In this document: positions 23,533 through 31,464 of the stretch, piece by piece
Position numbering within the stretch: the first letter of the stretch is position 1
How the letters are laid out: the number at the start of each line of letters is the position of its first letter
NCBI GenBank assembly: GCA_021768185.1
Contig: JAETNP010000050.1
Coordinates: 1 to 43,246 of the forward strand
Direction of reading: 5' to 3'
Source: Oscillospiraceae bacterium
Lineage (GTDB): Bacteria > Bacillota > Clostridia > Oscillospirales > Oscillospiraceae
DNA: 43,246 nt
Notes under the pieces: generated by a model
What the model was told of the DNA's origin: nothing
Databases searched by the model: none
What the model saw: only the letters and a program-made list of their open reading frames with translations
Translations under genes and position numbers: made by a program

Positions 23533-24482
23533 AATGGCTTGAAGTGCACATCGACACCTCCCCCGCCGGCCTGGAGCCGGTGGAGGCCGCCCTCAGCGCC
23601 CTGGGCATCGACGGTCTGGTCATCGAAGACGAGACCGACTTCCGCCGCTTTCTGGAGCAGAACAAACAGTACTGGGACTATGTGGACGAGGAGCTGGACC
23701 GCTCCATGACCGGCAAGTGCCGCCTCACCTTCTACGCCGAGGAGACGGAGGCGGGCTTCGGTCAGGTGGCTGCTGCCCGAATCGCTCTGGCCCAGCTGAA
23801 GGAGGAGCACCCGGAGTACGCCCCCCTGCTCATGACCATGGAGGGCATTGAGGACGCGGACTGGGAGAACAATTGGAAAGCTTTTTATAAGCCTATGGAG
23901 ATCGGGGAGCGGCTGATGGTCATCCCCGACTGGGAGGAGGCGGACCCCAAGGGCCGGGCGGCCCTGCGGCTGAATCCCGGCTTGGCCTTCGGCACCGGGG
24001 GCCACGCCACCACCCGGCTGTGCCTCACCGCCCTGGAGAAGATCGTCCGGCCCGGGATGCGGGTGCTGGACCTGGGGTGCGGCAGCGGCATTCTTTCCAT
24101 CGCCGCCCTGCTGCTGGGGGCGGAGAGCGCCTTTGCCTGCGACATCGACGAGAAGGCGGCGGACGTGGCCTACGAGAACGCTGCCCTCAACGGGGTGGAC
24201 CGGGACCGGTACACCGTCCGGGCCGGGGACGTGCTCACGGACGCCGGGCTGCGGAAGGAGATGGGGACGGGCTATGACATCGTTGTGGCCAACATCGTCT
24301 CCGACGTGATCATCGCCCTGGCTCCCGCGGTCCGGGGGCTTATGAAGGAGGATGGACGCTTCCTGGCCTCCGGGATCATCGACACCCGAGAGGAGGAGGT
24401 CCGTGCCGCGCTGGAGGCGGCGGGGCTGGTCGTGGAGGAGACCTGCGCCAGCGAGGGCTGGGTCAGCTTCCTGTGCCGCTAA
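23529..24482 (+). CDS. prmA: Ribosomal protein L11 methyltransferase
   Basis: 317 residues from the ATG at 23529, with AAAGGAG 9 nt upstream; a longer reading frame upstream is only the shadow of the exporter gene. N-terminal substrate-binding domain (MKWLEVHI..., DWENNWKAFYKP near 116-127), then the methyltransferase: AFGTGGHATTRLCL near 155, VLDLGCGSGILSIAA near 180, ACDIDEKA and VANIVSDVI near 258. PrmA trimethylates several amino groups of ribosomal protein L11. Full length; all expected motifs are present. Confidence 0.95.
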   Translation: MKWLEVHIDTSPAGLEPVEAALSALGIDGLVIEDETDFRRFLEQNKQYWDYVDEELDRSMTGKCRLTFYAEETEAGFGQVAAARIALAQLKEEHPEYAPLLMTMEGIEDADWENNWKAFYKPMEIGERLMVIPDWEEADPKGRAALRLNPGLAFGTGGHATTRLCLTALEKIVRPGMRVLDLGCGSGILSIAALLLGAESAFACDIDEKAADVAYENAALNGVDRDRYTVRAGDVLTDAGLRKEMGTGYDIVVANIVSDVIIALAPAVRGLMKEDGRFLASGIIDTREEEVRAALEAAGLVVEETCASEGWVSFLCR

Positions 24483-24496
24483 AAGGAGTACAGTAC

Positions 24497-25021
24497 ATGT
24501 CATATCAACGAGATTTTACCATAGGGCTTCGGGAAACCCAGGATTTTTATCTCTCTCTGGTGCTGGGACGCTGGCGGAAGGGCATCGCCGGGTTTGCACT
24601 GGTAGGCGCACTGGCAGCTTTGCTGTATACGCTGAATGCGGCGTTTTCGCTGCCTGTGCAGGCGGTGATCGTGCTGGCTGGGGCAGTGGCAGGCGCGGTG
24701 ATCACCGTGCTGGTGCTGGTGGTTTCCACCCTGACGAAGGTCCGGGAGCAGGTCCGCCGCTCGGGGCGGGAGAGCTACGTCCAGGAGACGCAGATCAACG
24801 GGTTTGGCGTCCATGTCACCGTGGGAAAAGACCGGGCCAGGATGGAGTTTATGGATCTCCTGCGGGTGCAGGAGACCCGGAGGGCTTTTTATTTGTTCCT
24901 GTCGGAGAATCAGGCGTGGATCTTGCCCAAGGCGCAGATGGAGGAGGGGGAACCTGAACAGCTGCGGAGGATTTTTTCCACGGTGATCGAAAAGGGGAAA
25001 TTAAAGCTCAAAGCGTCTTGA
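24497..25021 (+). CDS. YcxB-like membrane protein
   Basis: 174 residues from the ATG at 24497, with AAGGAG 9 nt upstream. Two adjacent membrane helices (about residues 30-50 and 55-78) are followed by a basic linker and a soluble beta-rich domain with RARMEFMDLLRVQETRRAFYLF and WILPKAQM, matching the YcxB-like C-terminal pattern (PF14317). Proteins of this type are uncharacterised, and often sit alone near transporters. It is the last gene of the operon; E4 starts 10 nt after its stop. Confidence 0.7.
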   Translation: MSYQRDFTIGLRETQDFYLSLVLGRWRKGIAGFALVGALAALLYTLNAAFSLPVQAVIVLAGAVAGAVITVLVLVVSTLTKVREQVRRSGRESYVQETQINGFGVHVTVGKDRARMEFMDLLRVQETRRAFYLFLSENQAWILPKAQMEEGEPEQLRRIFSTVIEKGKLKLKAS

Positions 25022-25029
25022 CACCTTGG

Positions 25030-25725
25030 GTTCTTTGCCGCGCCTTGCGCGGCACGGAAGCCGTTTCTATTCGCTGCCCCGGGGGCTCCGCGCCCCCGGA
25101 CTCCCGAGGGCGTCATTCGCGCCGTTGGCGCGAACGACTGCCCTAGGTACTCGCCCTTCGGCCGAGCACCTACCTACTTTTGGTCCGCGCCAAAAGTAGG
25201 CAAAAACGCGCTTAAACCTGGCGGTTTAAGAATCCCTCATTTTTTGATTAGTTTTGCGCCCAAGGCACAGTCTGTTTTGTCTAAACCTTACTGCCGTCCG
25301 CTTTGTTCCCCCTCTGCGTCTATTTCAGCGTGGTTATCGGTAACCCCTACCGTATAGCGGAGCGGACTCCCCGGGGTGCGATCTTGCAGATTTGTCCCTT
25401 AGGACATATCCCCCTTGCAGAGAGTATCGCATTGAAAGGCCGGCAGGCGGAGTTCTACAAGTACCAGTCCCCTAGATTAGATGCCCGTAGGACCTGTCGT
25501 TCACACGGCACCGCAACTCTTCATTTTATCCCAATGTCCGCAAACCCCTCGCCGAGGACCCGCCGGTCAGGCGGGGCTGAGAAGGGATTCTTAAACCGCT
25601 AGGTTTAAGTGGCTTTTTGCCTTCTTTTTGTCCACACAAAAAGAAGGCGCGGAGTCCGGGGCCGCGTAGGTCCCGGGCCATCGAAAAGCAAAAAGCAGCC
25701 GCGGCGCGCAGCGCCGCAGAGCACC
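25030..25725. repeat. Intergenic hairpin-armed repeat element E4, complete
   Basis: No gene is visible in this 700-nt stretch. Left arm: GCCGCGC hairpin 25037-25052, GC hairpin 25079-25099, an extra module GGGCGTCATTCGCGCC with its inverted partner (25108-25143), 11-bp TACTTTTGG hairpin 25173-25200, TTAAACC hairpin 25211-25230. Core 25231-25589, same direction as E3 and E5, with an empty cargo site near 25397. Right arm: TTAAACC hairpin 25590-25609, 13-bp GCCTTCTTTTTGT hairpin 25619-25648, GC hairpin near 25655-25676, GCGGCGC hairpin 25700-25717. Confidence 0.85.
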
Positions 25726-25744
25726 CGGAATCTATCCCCTCCAT

Positions 25745-25786
25745 GGAAAGAGCGGCAGAGGGCTGACGCCCTCCGCCGCTCTTTCC
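25745..25786. other. Long hairpin upstream of the WG-repeat gene
   Basis: GGAAAGAGCGGC (25745-25756) pairs with GCCGCTCTTTCC (25775-25786), with an inner GAGGGC/GCCCTC stem. There is no clear U-tract on either side, so it may end read-through from E4 poorly or not at all. Confidence 0.5.
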
Positions 25787-25818
25787 GTTACAATTCCATT
25801 ACGAATAGGGCGGAACAC

Positions 25819-25847
25819 TTGCAATATTCTCCGCCATCGGGTAAAAT
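25819..25847 (+). promoter_or_regulatory. Promoter of the WG-repeat/SLH gene
   Basis: TTGCAA (25819-25824), 17-nt spacer, TAAAAT (25842-25847), about 72 nt before the start codon. Confidence 0.65.
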
Positions 25848-25918
25848 TGGGGCAGAATAGATAGAGAATGGCCGGACAGCCGGCCTGTAGGATAAACCCA
25901 CGCTGGAAAGGACTATGA

Positions 25919-27805
25919 ATGATGAGAAAAAAACTGCTTTCCCTGGCGCTGGCCATGCTGCTGTGCCTGGGCTTTGTCCCGCCTGCCCGGGCGGCCGTGG
26001 AAGAACTGGTCGGCCTGCGGGTGGATGAGGTGGTGGCCTACAGCAGCCAGGAGGGCGTTTACACCGTGCGCCAGGACGGGCGTTATGGCTTTTACCGGGC
26101 GGACGGCAGCCTGCTGCTGGAGCCGGACTATGCCGCCGTGGGCTGCTACAGCGACGGCATGGCCGCCGTCTCTCTGGCAGGAGAGGAGACGGTTGGAGAA
26201 ACGCCTCGCTTCCAGGGCGGACGGTTCGGCTATGTGGACGCCGACGGCATTCTGACAGTGGCCATGCAGTACCGGCAGGCCTTCCCCTTCTCCGAGGGCA
26301 GAGCCTTCGCTGTGGACGCCTCCGGAACCCTGGTGCTCCTGGACCGGAGCGGCCAGGAGCTGGCCTCCTTCCCCCAGGCGGAACTCTGGGAGGGGGAGCG
26401 CGTCCAGTTCAGTGAGGGTTTGGCCGTGGTCCCCGTGAAGGCCGGTGTGGATGAGGCGGAGGAGGATGACGAGCCGGCGGAGGATGAGCCGGCAGAGTTC
26501 ACTCCCAGGGCCTATCTGGTACTGGATTCCGGCGGACGGGAGATCTGCACCCTTACCGATGCCTTTGTGGACTTTATGGGCGGTTACCACAGCGGGCGCA
26601 TCGCCGCAGCAGAGACAGGCGAATGGACCCAGGGAGAGGATGGACAGTTCCGCTTTACCGCGGCCCCCGACAGCTGGGGCTACCGAGACGAGCGGGGCGA
26701 GATCGCCGTCGATTTTCAGTTTGACGAGGCCTGGCCTTTTGCCGATGGACTGGCTGCCGTGTGCCTTCGGGAGGAGAATGGCAGGGAATCCTGGGGCTTC
26801 GTCTCCCCCGAGGGGGAGATGACCGTTCCGGCGGAATATGACGGCGCGCGCTCCCTGGAGGACGGCGTTGGCGCGCTCTTGTCGGAGGGCAAGTGGGCCT
26901 ATGTGGATCAGGAGGGGAAGCTGCTCACCGGATTCGATTATGAGGAGGCCGGCCCCTTCCGGGAGGGGATCGCCCTGGTCCGCCGCAGCGGACGGATGGA
27001 AGCCATCAACGAGCGGGGCCGTATCCTCTTCACTGCCGATGCCAGCCAGGGACTGCCGTTCAGCGCCGGCGTAACGGTGATGCAGGAGAAAGAGAGCGGC
27101 GCCTGGGGGGTGTACGATGAGAGCGGGAACCTGCTGGTCCCCTTTGAGTACGAGGAGGCCTTCCATTGGGACGGCTATCTGTGGCTCAAGCGGGGCGAGC
27201 TTTGGCGGGTCTACCGGACGGAGGACGTGATTACGGCCAGCCTCGCCGCGCCGGAGGGCGCGCCTGCCGGGGTGGGCGCCTTCCTGGACGTTCCGGAAGA
27301 CGCCTGGTACGCCGCGGCGGTCACCTGGGCCACCGACCACGACGTTATTACGGGTACCGGCGGCAGCCAGTTCTCTCCGGACAGGTCCTGCACCACGGGG
27401 GAGGTCATCACCTTCCTCTGGCGGGCAATGGGCCGCCCGGAACCGGCGGAAGATGAGAATCCCTTTACGGACGTGTCCGCCACCAACTACTACTATCAGG
27501 CCGCCTTGTGGGCCTATGAGAACGGCATCGTCTCCGGCGATGTGTTCGGCGCGGCGGAGCTGTGCTCCCGGGGTATGGCGGTAACCTACCTTTGGCGTCT
27601 GGCGGGCAGTCCGGAGGGGTATCTTCCAGTGTTTGCGGACGTGAGTCCGGACGCGGTCTATGCCCAAGCGGTGTCCTGGGCCGTATTCGAGGACATCACA
27701 GGCGGCAGCGGCGGCGGCGCGTTCTCCCCGGACGAGATCTGCAACAGGGGCCAGATCGTGACCTTCCTGCACCGGTTTCTGGTGAAAGAATATGCAACTT
27801 CTTGA
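25919..27805 (+). CDS. Secreted WG-repeat protein with three C-terminal SLH domains
   Basis: 628 residues. A signal peptide (basic MMRKK, hydrophobic LLSLALAMLLCLGF, cleavage near PARAA at 22-26) is followed by about seven WG-type repeats (residues 45-440; units such as YGFYRADGSLLLEPDY, WGFVSPEGEMTVPAEYD, WAYVDQEGKLLTGFDYEEA). An acidic Glu/Asp/Pro stretch lies near 180-197. Three S-layer homology domains form the end (about 455-510, 520-570, 575-625), each with a FxDV start. SLH domains bind secondary cell-wall polymers, so the protein is probably displayed on the cell surface with the beta-propeller-like WG region outward. Ligand unknown. AAAGGA precedes the first of two adjacent ATGs. Confidence 0.85.
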   Translation: MMRKKLLSLALAMLLCLGFVPPARAAVEELVGLRVDEVVAYSSQEGVYTVRQDGRYGFYRADGSLLLEPDYAAVGCYSDGMAAVSLAGEETVGETPRFQGGRFGYVDADGILTVAMQYRQAFPFSEGRAFAVDASGTLVLLDRSGQELASFPQAELWEGERVQFSEGLAVVPVKAGVDEAEEDDEPAEDEPAEFTPRAYLVLDSGGREICTLTDAFVDFMGGYHSGRIAAAETGEWTQGEDGQFRFTAAPDSWGYRDERGEIAVDFQFDEAWPFADGLAAVCLREENGRESWGFVSPEGEMTVPAEYDGARSLEDGVGALLSEGKWAYVDQEGKLLTGFDYEEAGPFREGIALVRRSGRMEAINERGRILFTADASQGLPFSAGVTVMQEKESGAWGVYDESGNLLVPFEYEEAFHWDGYLWLKRGELWRVYRTEDVITASLAAPEGAPAGVGAFLDVPEDAWYAAAVTWATDHDVITGTGGSQFSPDRSCTTGEVITFLWRAMGRPEPAEDENPFTDVSATNYYYQAALWAYENGIVSGDVFGAAELCSRGMAVTYLWRLAGSPEGYLPVFADVSPDAVYAQAVSWAVFEDITGGSGGGAFSPDEICNRGQIVTFLHRFLVKEYATS

Positions 27806-27833
27806 GGAGGCGGCTTCGGCCGCCTCCTTTTTT
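27806..27833 (+). terminator. Intrinsic terminator after the WG/SLH gene
   Basis: Stem GGAGGCGGC/GCCGCCTCC with a TTCG tetraloop, followed by TTTTTT. Confidence 0.93.
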
Positions 27834-27868
27834 GCGGGAAGAGACTGGGAAATCCTGCCGGCCCCGGG

Positions 27869-27897
27869 TAGACAGGAAGGAAAATCTGTGATACCAT
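27869..27897 (+). promoter_or_regulatory. Possible promoter of the HAD phosphatase gene
   Basis: TAGACA (27869-27874), 17-nt spacer, TACCAT (27892-27897). Moderate match; transcription would begin near 27904, which argues against a start codon at 27907. Confidence 0.4.
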
Positions 27898-27933
27898 AGA
27901 ACCATCATGCTGAGGAAGGGGCGATGGCTGCGC

Positions 27934-28731
27934 ATGGCGCTGCTGAAGGAGAAAAAGCTGTTTCTGCTGGATATGGATGGGACGATCTATATTGATGAGG
28001 ACCTGTTTCCGGGGACCATCCCCTTCCTGGACGCCCTGCGGGCCGCCGGAGGACGGTACCTGTTTCTCACCAACAACTCCTCCCGTTCGGTGGACGCCTA
28101 TATTGCCAAGCTCGCGCGGATGGGCATCCCCTCGGTCCGGGAGGATTTTCTCACCTCCGTGGACGCGCTGATCGCCGACCTGGCGGGGCGGCCGCCTTTC
28201 CACAAGTGCTACGCCTTCGGCACCCGGACCTTCCGGCAGCAGCTGGCGGAGGCAGGGGTGCCCGTGACGGACCGGCTGGAGGACGACATCGACTGCCTGC
28301 TCATGGGGTTCGACACGGAGTTGGTCTTCCAGAAGCTGGAGGACGCATGTATTTTGCTGAACCGGGGGGTGGAGTATATTGCCGCCAACCTGGACTGGGT
28401 GTGCCCCACGTGGTACGGGTCCGTGCCGGATGTGGGATGCGTATGCGAGATGCTGTTCAAGGCCACCGGCCGGCGGCCCCGGGCCATTGGGAAGCCGGAG
28501 CCCGCCATGCTCCGGCTGGCCCTGGAGCGGACGGGGTTTGCCGCCGGCGAGGCGGTAATGGTAGGGGACAGGCTTTACACCGATATCGCCTCCGGGGTCA
28601 ATGCCGGGATCGATACCGTCTTTGTGCTCTCCGGGGAGGGCACTGCCGCGGACGCGGCGGCCAGTCCTTTTCAGCCCACCTGGATTTTTGAGGATATTGC
28701 GGCGATGCACCGGGCTTGGGCCGCTGATTGA
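27934..28731 (+). CDS. HAD-IIA family sugar/nucleotide phosphatase (NagD/PNPase-like)
   Basis: 265 residues from the ATG at 27934, which follows GAGGAAGGGG; an ATG at 27907 is possible but would be almost leaderless. HAD motif I LLDMDGTIYID near residues 11-21, motif II FLTNNSSRS near 44, motif III GKPEPAM and motif IV VMVGDRLYTDI near 210. The cap placed between motifs II and III is the C2a type of NagD and 4-nitrophenylphosphatases, which dephosphorylate nucleotides, sugar phosphates or glycolytic side products. The physiological substrate cannot be told from sequence. Element E5 starts directly at its stop codon. Confidence 0.88.
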   Translation: MALLKEKKLFLLDMDGTIYIDEDLFPGTIPFLDALRAAGGRYLFLTNNSSRSVDAYIAKLARMGIPSVREDFLTSVDALIADLAGRPPFHKCYAFGTRTFRQQLAEAGVPVTDRLEDDIDCLLMGFDTELVFQKLEDACILLNRGVEYIAANLDWVCPTWYGSVPDVGCVCEMLFKATGRRPRAIGKPEPAMLRLALERTGFAAGEAVMVGDRLYTDIASGVNAGIDTVFVLSGEGTAADAAASPFQPTWIFEDIAAMHRAWAAD

Positions 28732-29037
28732 ATCTGCGGCGCTGCGCGCCGCCTCCGCTTTTTTCTTATCGAAAGCCCGGGACCTGCGCGGCCCCGGACT
28801 CCGCGCCTACTTTTGGCCCGCGCCAAAAGTAGGCAAAAACGCGCTTAAACCTGCGGTTTAAGAATCCCTCATTTTTTGATTAGTTTCGCTACGACCTTTA
28901 GATTTCCGGCCTACCTCCAGTGCATGGGGCCGATGCCGGTGCTTACTTCTGCGCACGGTTCTACCGATACTACTGGTTGCCGCGCGGCACGCGGCACGGG
29001 GGTCCCTGCGGAGGGTGCGCTTTGAAGGCTGGTCCCC

Positions 29038-29289
29038 CTATTCCACAATGGGGCGTAAGCCCTCCATAGTCAGCTGCATCCCTAAACGGAACCCCAGCAC
29101 AAAACTGTCCAGTTGATTTGCACAGCCAACCTCCATGGCAGAATCCCAGAATTTCTCAAATTCTTCGTTGGTCAAACGATTCTGCACCGCCTGAACAATT
29201 ATCTCAGATTTCTGGACAGCCTGAAGCTCCGCTTTTGATGCCTGCGAAGATTCTAAAAGGGTAAAGAGAGTTTCCATTAGTTGATTCAT
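29038..29289 (-). CDS. DUF6809-like small protein, cargo of E5
   Basis: 83 residues from the ATG at 29289 (GAGGGG 8 nt upstream); a longer frame adds 20 residues without a ribosome binding site. An N-terminal helical part (MNQLMETLFTLLESS) leads to a VLGFRLGMQLTMEGL ending. This ending repeats the F..GFRLG..L.ME.L pattern of the protein at 13180-13419, and both stop at the same place in the repeat core. It is divergent from an XRE regulator. The function is unknown; toxin, antitoxin or adaptor roles are all possible. Confidence 0.7.
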   Translation of the reverse strand: MNQLMETLFTLLESSQASKAELQAVQKSEIIVQAVQNRLTNEEFEKFWDSAMEVGCANQLDSFVLGFRLGMQLTMEGLRPIVE

Positions 29290-29314
29290 ATTGCATCCCC
29301 TCACTTGGTTGAGT

Positions 29315-29350
29315 TTTATCCAACTCTTATTATATTGGATATATTCCAAC
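29315..29350. promoter_or_regulatory. Operator region between the divergent genes of E5
   Basis: TTGGATATATTCCAA (29335-29349) is a near-perfect 15-nt palindrome, and ATCCAA (29318-29323) provides another half site. The block is strongly AT-rich, holds the divergent start region and is a likely binding site for the XRE protein encoded next to it. The sequence differs from the operator in E2. Confidence 0.6.
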
Positions 29351-29375
29351 TTGTCAAGCTGTTTTGGAGGATTTT

Positions 29376-29597
29376 ATGGCAAATTTTGCAGAACGGATCA
29401 AAGAGCTTCGCCTTGCGCGAGGTATGTCGCAAGACGCGCTGGGAAAAGTGGTTGGTGTTAAGAAGTTCTCCATCTCCGGTTATGAAAACGGGAAGAATTT
29501 CCCCGAAGTACCTGGGCTTATGGGGCTTGCGGATTATTTCGGGGTATCCACCGACTATCTTCTGGGCCGGACGGACAATCCGGAAGTGAACCGTTAG
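29376..29597 (+). CDS. XRE-family helix-turn-helix regulator, cargo of E5
   Basis: 73 residues from the ATG at 29376 with TTGGAGG 5 nt upstream. A single HTH_3 domain takes up almost all of it: FAERIKELRLARGMSQDAL, VVGVKKFSISGYENGK and DYFGVSTDYLLGRTD. The C-terminal ending ADYLLG/TDYLLG is shared in type with the E2 regulator, but the DNA-contact residues differ, in line with the different operator. The stop codon TAG lies inside the repeat core (CCGTTAGGGCGAATCC), so the gene and the core are physically joined. Confidence 0.88.
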   Translation: MANFAERIKELRLARGMSQDALGKVVGVKKFSISGYENGKNFPEVPGLMGLADYFGVSTDYLLGRTDNPEVNR

Positions 29598-29897
29598 GGC
29601 GAATCCCCGTAGATGGCTCTACCCCTTTGAAAGGGCGTCAGCCGGAGTTGGTCGATTGCCAGAGCCTAGATCAGATGCCCGAAGGACTGCTGGTTCACGT
29701 GGCACCGCAACTCTTCACCACCCCAGCACCATCGCAAACCCCTCGCCGAGGTCCCTGCCGAATAGGCGGGACCGAGAAGGGATTCTTAAACCGTAGGTTT
29801 AAGCGCGTTTTTGCCTACTTTTGCCGCGCGGCAAAAGTAGGCGAGGAGTCCGGGGGCGAGGAGCCCCCGGGCCATCGACGAGAAGAGAGGAAAAACG

Positions 29898-31241
29898 ATG
29901 AACGAATTAAAGCTGAACAACAAGAGAACGATCCTGGTCGGATTAGCCTTCCTATCCATCTGCGCCTTCTGGCAGATGTACGACAACCTGGTGCCATTGA
30001 TCCTGCGGGAGACGTTCCATATGGACGAATCCCTCACCGGGGCCATCATGGCGGCGGACAACGTGCTGGCGCTGTTCCTGCTGCCCTTCTTCGGGGGGCT
30101 TTCGGACAAGACCCACACCCGGCTGGGCAGCCGGACGCCCTATATCATCGGGGGCACCGCCGGGGCGGTGATCCTGATGAACCTCCTCCCCATCCTGGAT
30201 AACAGCTACGCCGCTGAAGCGGCGCCCTTCAAGCTGGTTTCCTTTATCATCGTGCTGGGGCTGCTGCTCATCGCCATGGGGACCTACCGGTCCCCCGCCG
30301 TGGCGCTGATGCCGGACGTGACCCCCAAGCCCCTGCGGAGCAAGGCCAACGCCATTATCAATCTGATGGGCGCGGTGGGCGGCATCCTCTATCTGGGGGT
30401 GACGGCGGTCCTCTACCCCACCGCCAAGACCAAGGGGCTGGACCATGTGAATTATCAGCCCCTGTTCCTGGTGGTGTCCGGCATCATGATGGTGGCGGTG
30501 ATCATTTTGCTGGCCACCATCAAGGAGCCCAAGCTGGCGCAGGCGAACCGCGATTTGGAGAAGAAGCATCCGGAGTGGAATCTGGCCGAGGACGACGGCA
30601 GCGGCCACGAGACCCTGCCCGCCCCGGTAAAAAAGAGCCTTGCGTTCCTGCTGGCGTCCATCGCACTGTGGTTCGTGGGATACAACGGGGTGACCACGTG
30701 GTTCTCCACCTATGTGGCTGAGGTCATGGGCGAGGGCGTGGGCGGCACGGCCACCTGCCTGATGGTGGCGACCGCCGGGGCCATCGTGTCGTACATCCCC
30801 ATTGGCATCGTGGCCTCCAAGGTGGGGCGGAAGAAAACGATTTTATCCGGCGTGGTGCTGCTGGCGGTCTGCTTCGGGGCGGGGTTCTTCCTGACCACCA
30901 GAGCGCAGTCCATTACGCCGCCTATGTATGTGGCGTTCGCCCTGGTGGGGCTGGCCTGGGCGGCCATCAACGTCAATTCTCTGCCCATGGTGGTGGAGAT
31001 GTGCCGGGGCAGCGACGTGGGAAAATTTACAGGGTACTATTATACAGCTTCCATGCTGGCTCAGGTGGTGACCCCGGTGCTGGCGGGGACGCTGATGAAG
31101 CATATCAGTTATCAGATCTTGTTCCCCTATGCGGCGTTCTTTGTGGCGATGAGTTTTGTAACCATGCTGTTTGTCCGGCATGGGGACAGCAAGGCGGAGG
31201 CTAAAAAGGGGTTAGAGGCCTTTGAGGATATGGATGATTGA
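29898..31241 (+). CDS. MFS transporter, SLC45/sugar-cation symporter-like
   Basis: 447 residues, ATG with GAGAGGA 7 nt upstream. Twelve membrane segments are visible, with a central charged loop (about 205-235). The motif GLSDKTHTRLGSRTPYIIGG (first part at 62-72) after helix 2 and the VALMPDVTPKPLRSKANAI loop (near 135) with NLMGAVGGI are typical of the GPH/SLC45-like group of sugar or sugar-conjugate symporters. The substrate cannot be told. It stands alone between E5 and E6, with the E5 right arm forming its leader. Confidence 0.83.
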   Translation: MNELKLNNKRTILVGLAFLSICAFWQMYDNLVPLILRETFHMDESLTGAIMAADNVLALFLLPFFGGLSDKTHTRLGSRTPYIIGGTAGAVILMNLLPILDNSYAAEAAPFKLVSFIIVLGLLLIAMGTYRSPAVALMPDVTPKPLRSKANAIINLMGAVGGILYLGVTAVLYPTAKTKGLDHVNYQPLFLVVSGIMMVAVIILLATIKEPKLAQANRDLEKKHPEWNLAEDDGSGHETLPAPVKKSLAFLLASIALWFVGYNGVTTWFSTYVAEVMGEGVGGTATCLMVATAGAIVSYIPIGIVASKVGRKKTILSGVVLLAVCFGAGFFLTTRAQSITPPMYVAFALVGLAWAAINVNSLPMVVEMCRGSDVGKFTGYYYTASMLAQVVTPVLAGTLMKHISYQILFPYAAFFVAMSFVTMLFVRHGDSKAEAKKGLEAFEDMDD

Positions 31242-31249
31242 CAGCGCCA

Positions 31250-31450
31250 TCTTCTCGAAACCCCGGAGGTACTTGTTCTAGCGGAACAATCTTCAAATTT
31301 GCACCTTGGGGAGTTAGCCCCGCCAGACGGTAGGCGTTAGGCCGCCCCACGGGTTTAAGCGCGTTTTTGCTTACTTTTGCCACGTGGCGCGAATGACGCC
31401 CTAGGGGGTCCGAGGCCGGGAAGGCCCCGGGCTATCGAATAGAAACTGGA
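31250..31450. repeat. Truncated intergenic repeat element E6
   Basis: A remnant: the core fragment GGGGAGTTAGCCCCGCC..GACGGTAGG (31308-31332; the same words occur in E1) followed by GGTTTAAGCGCGTTTTTGC, the left half of a TACTTTTGCC stem, the extra GGCGCGAATGACGCC module also seen in E4 (31386-31400), a GC hairpin near 31410-31430 and CGAATAGAAA, the outer end. The left arm is missing and the right 13-bp hairpin is broken by the extra module. Confidence 0.7.
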
Positions 31451-31464
31451 GGGGAATCATACCT

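Larger units (their letters stand above)
28732..29890. repeat. Intergenic hairpin-armed element E5, carrying a DUF6809-like/XRE pair
   Basis: Left arm: GCGGCGC hairpin 28736-28753, GC hairpin near 28777-28797, 13-bp TACTTTTGGC hairpin 28805-28834, AAAAACGCG, TTAAACC stem 28845-28862. About 170 nt of altered core follow, ending GGCTGGTCCCC at 29028-29038. After the gene pair (29038-29597) the core resumes within the last codons of the XRE gene (CCGTTAGGGCGAATCC, from 29591) and runs to 29780. Right arm: TTAAACC stem 29785-29803, 13-bp TACTTTTGCC hairpin 29813-29842, GC hairpin near 29848-29870. The flanking genes are the HAD phosphatase and the MFS gene. Confidence 0.82.
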
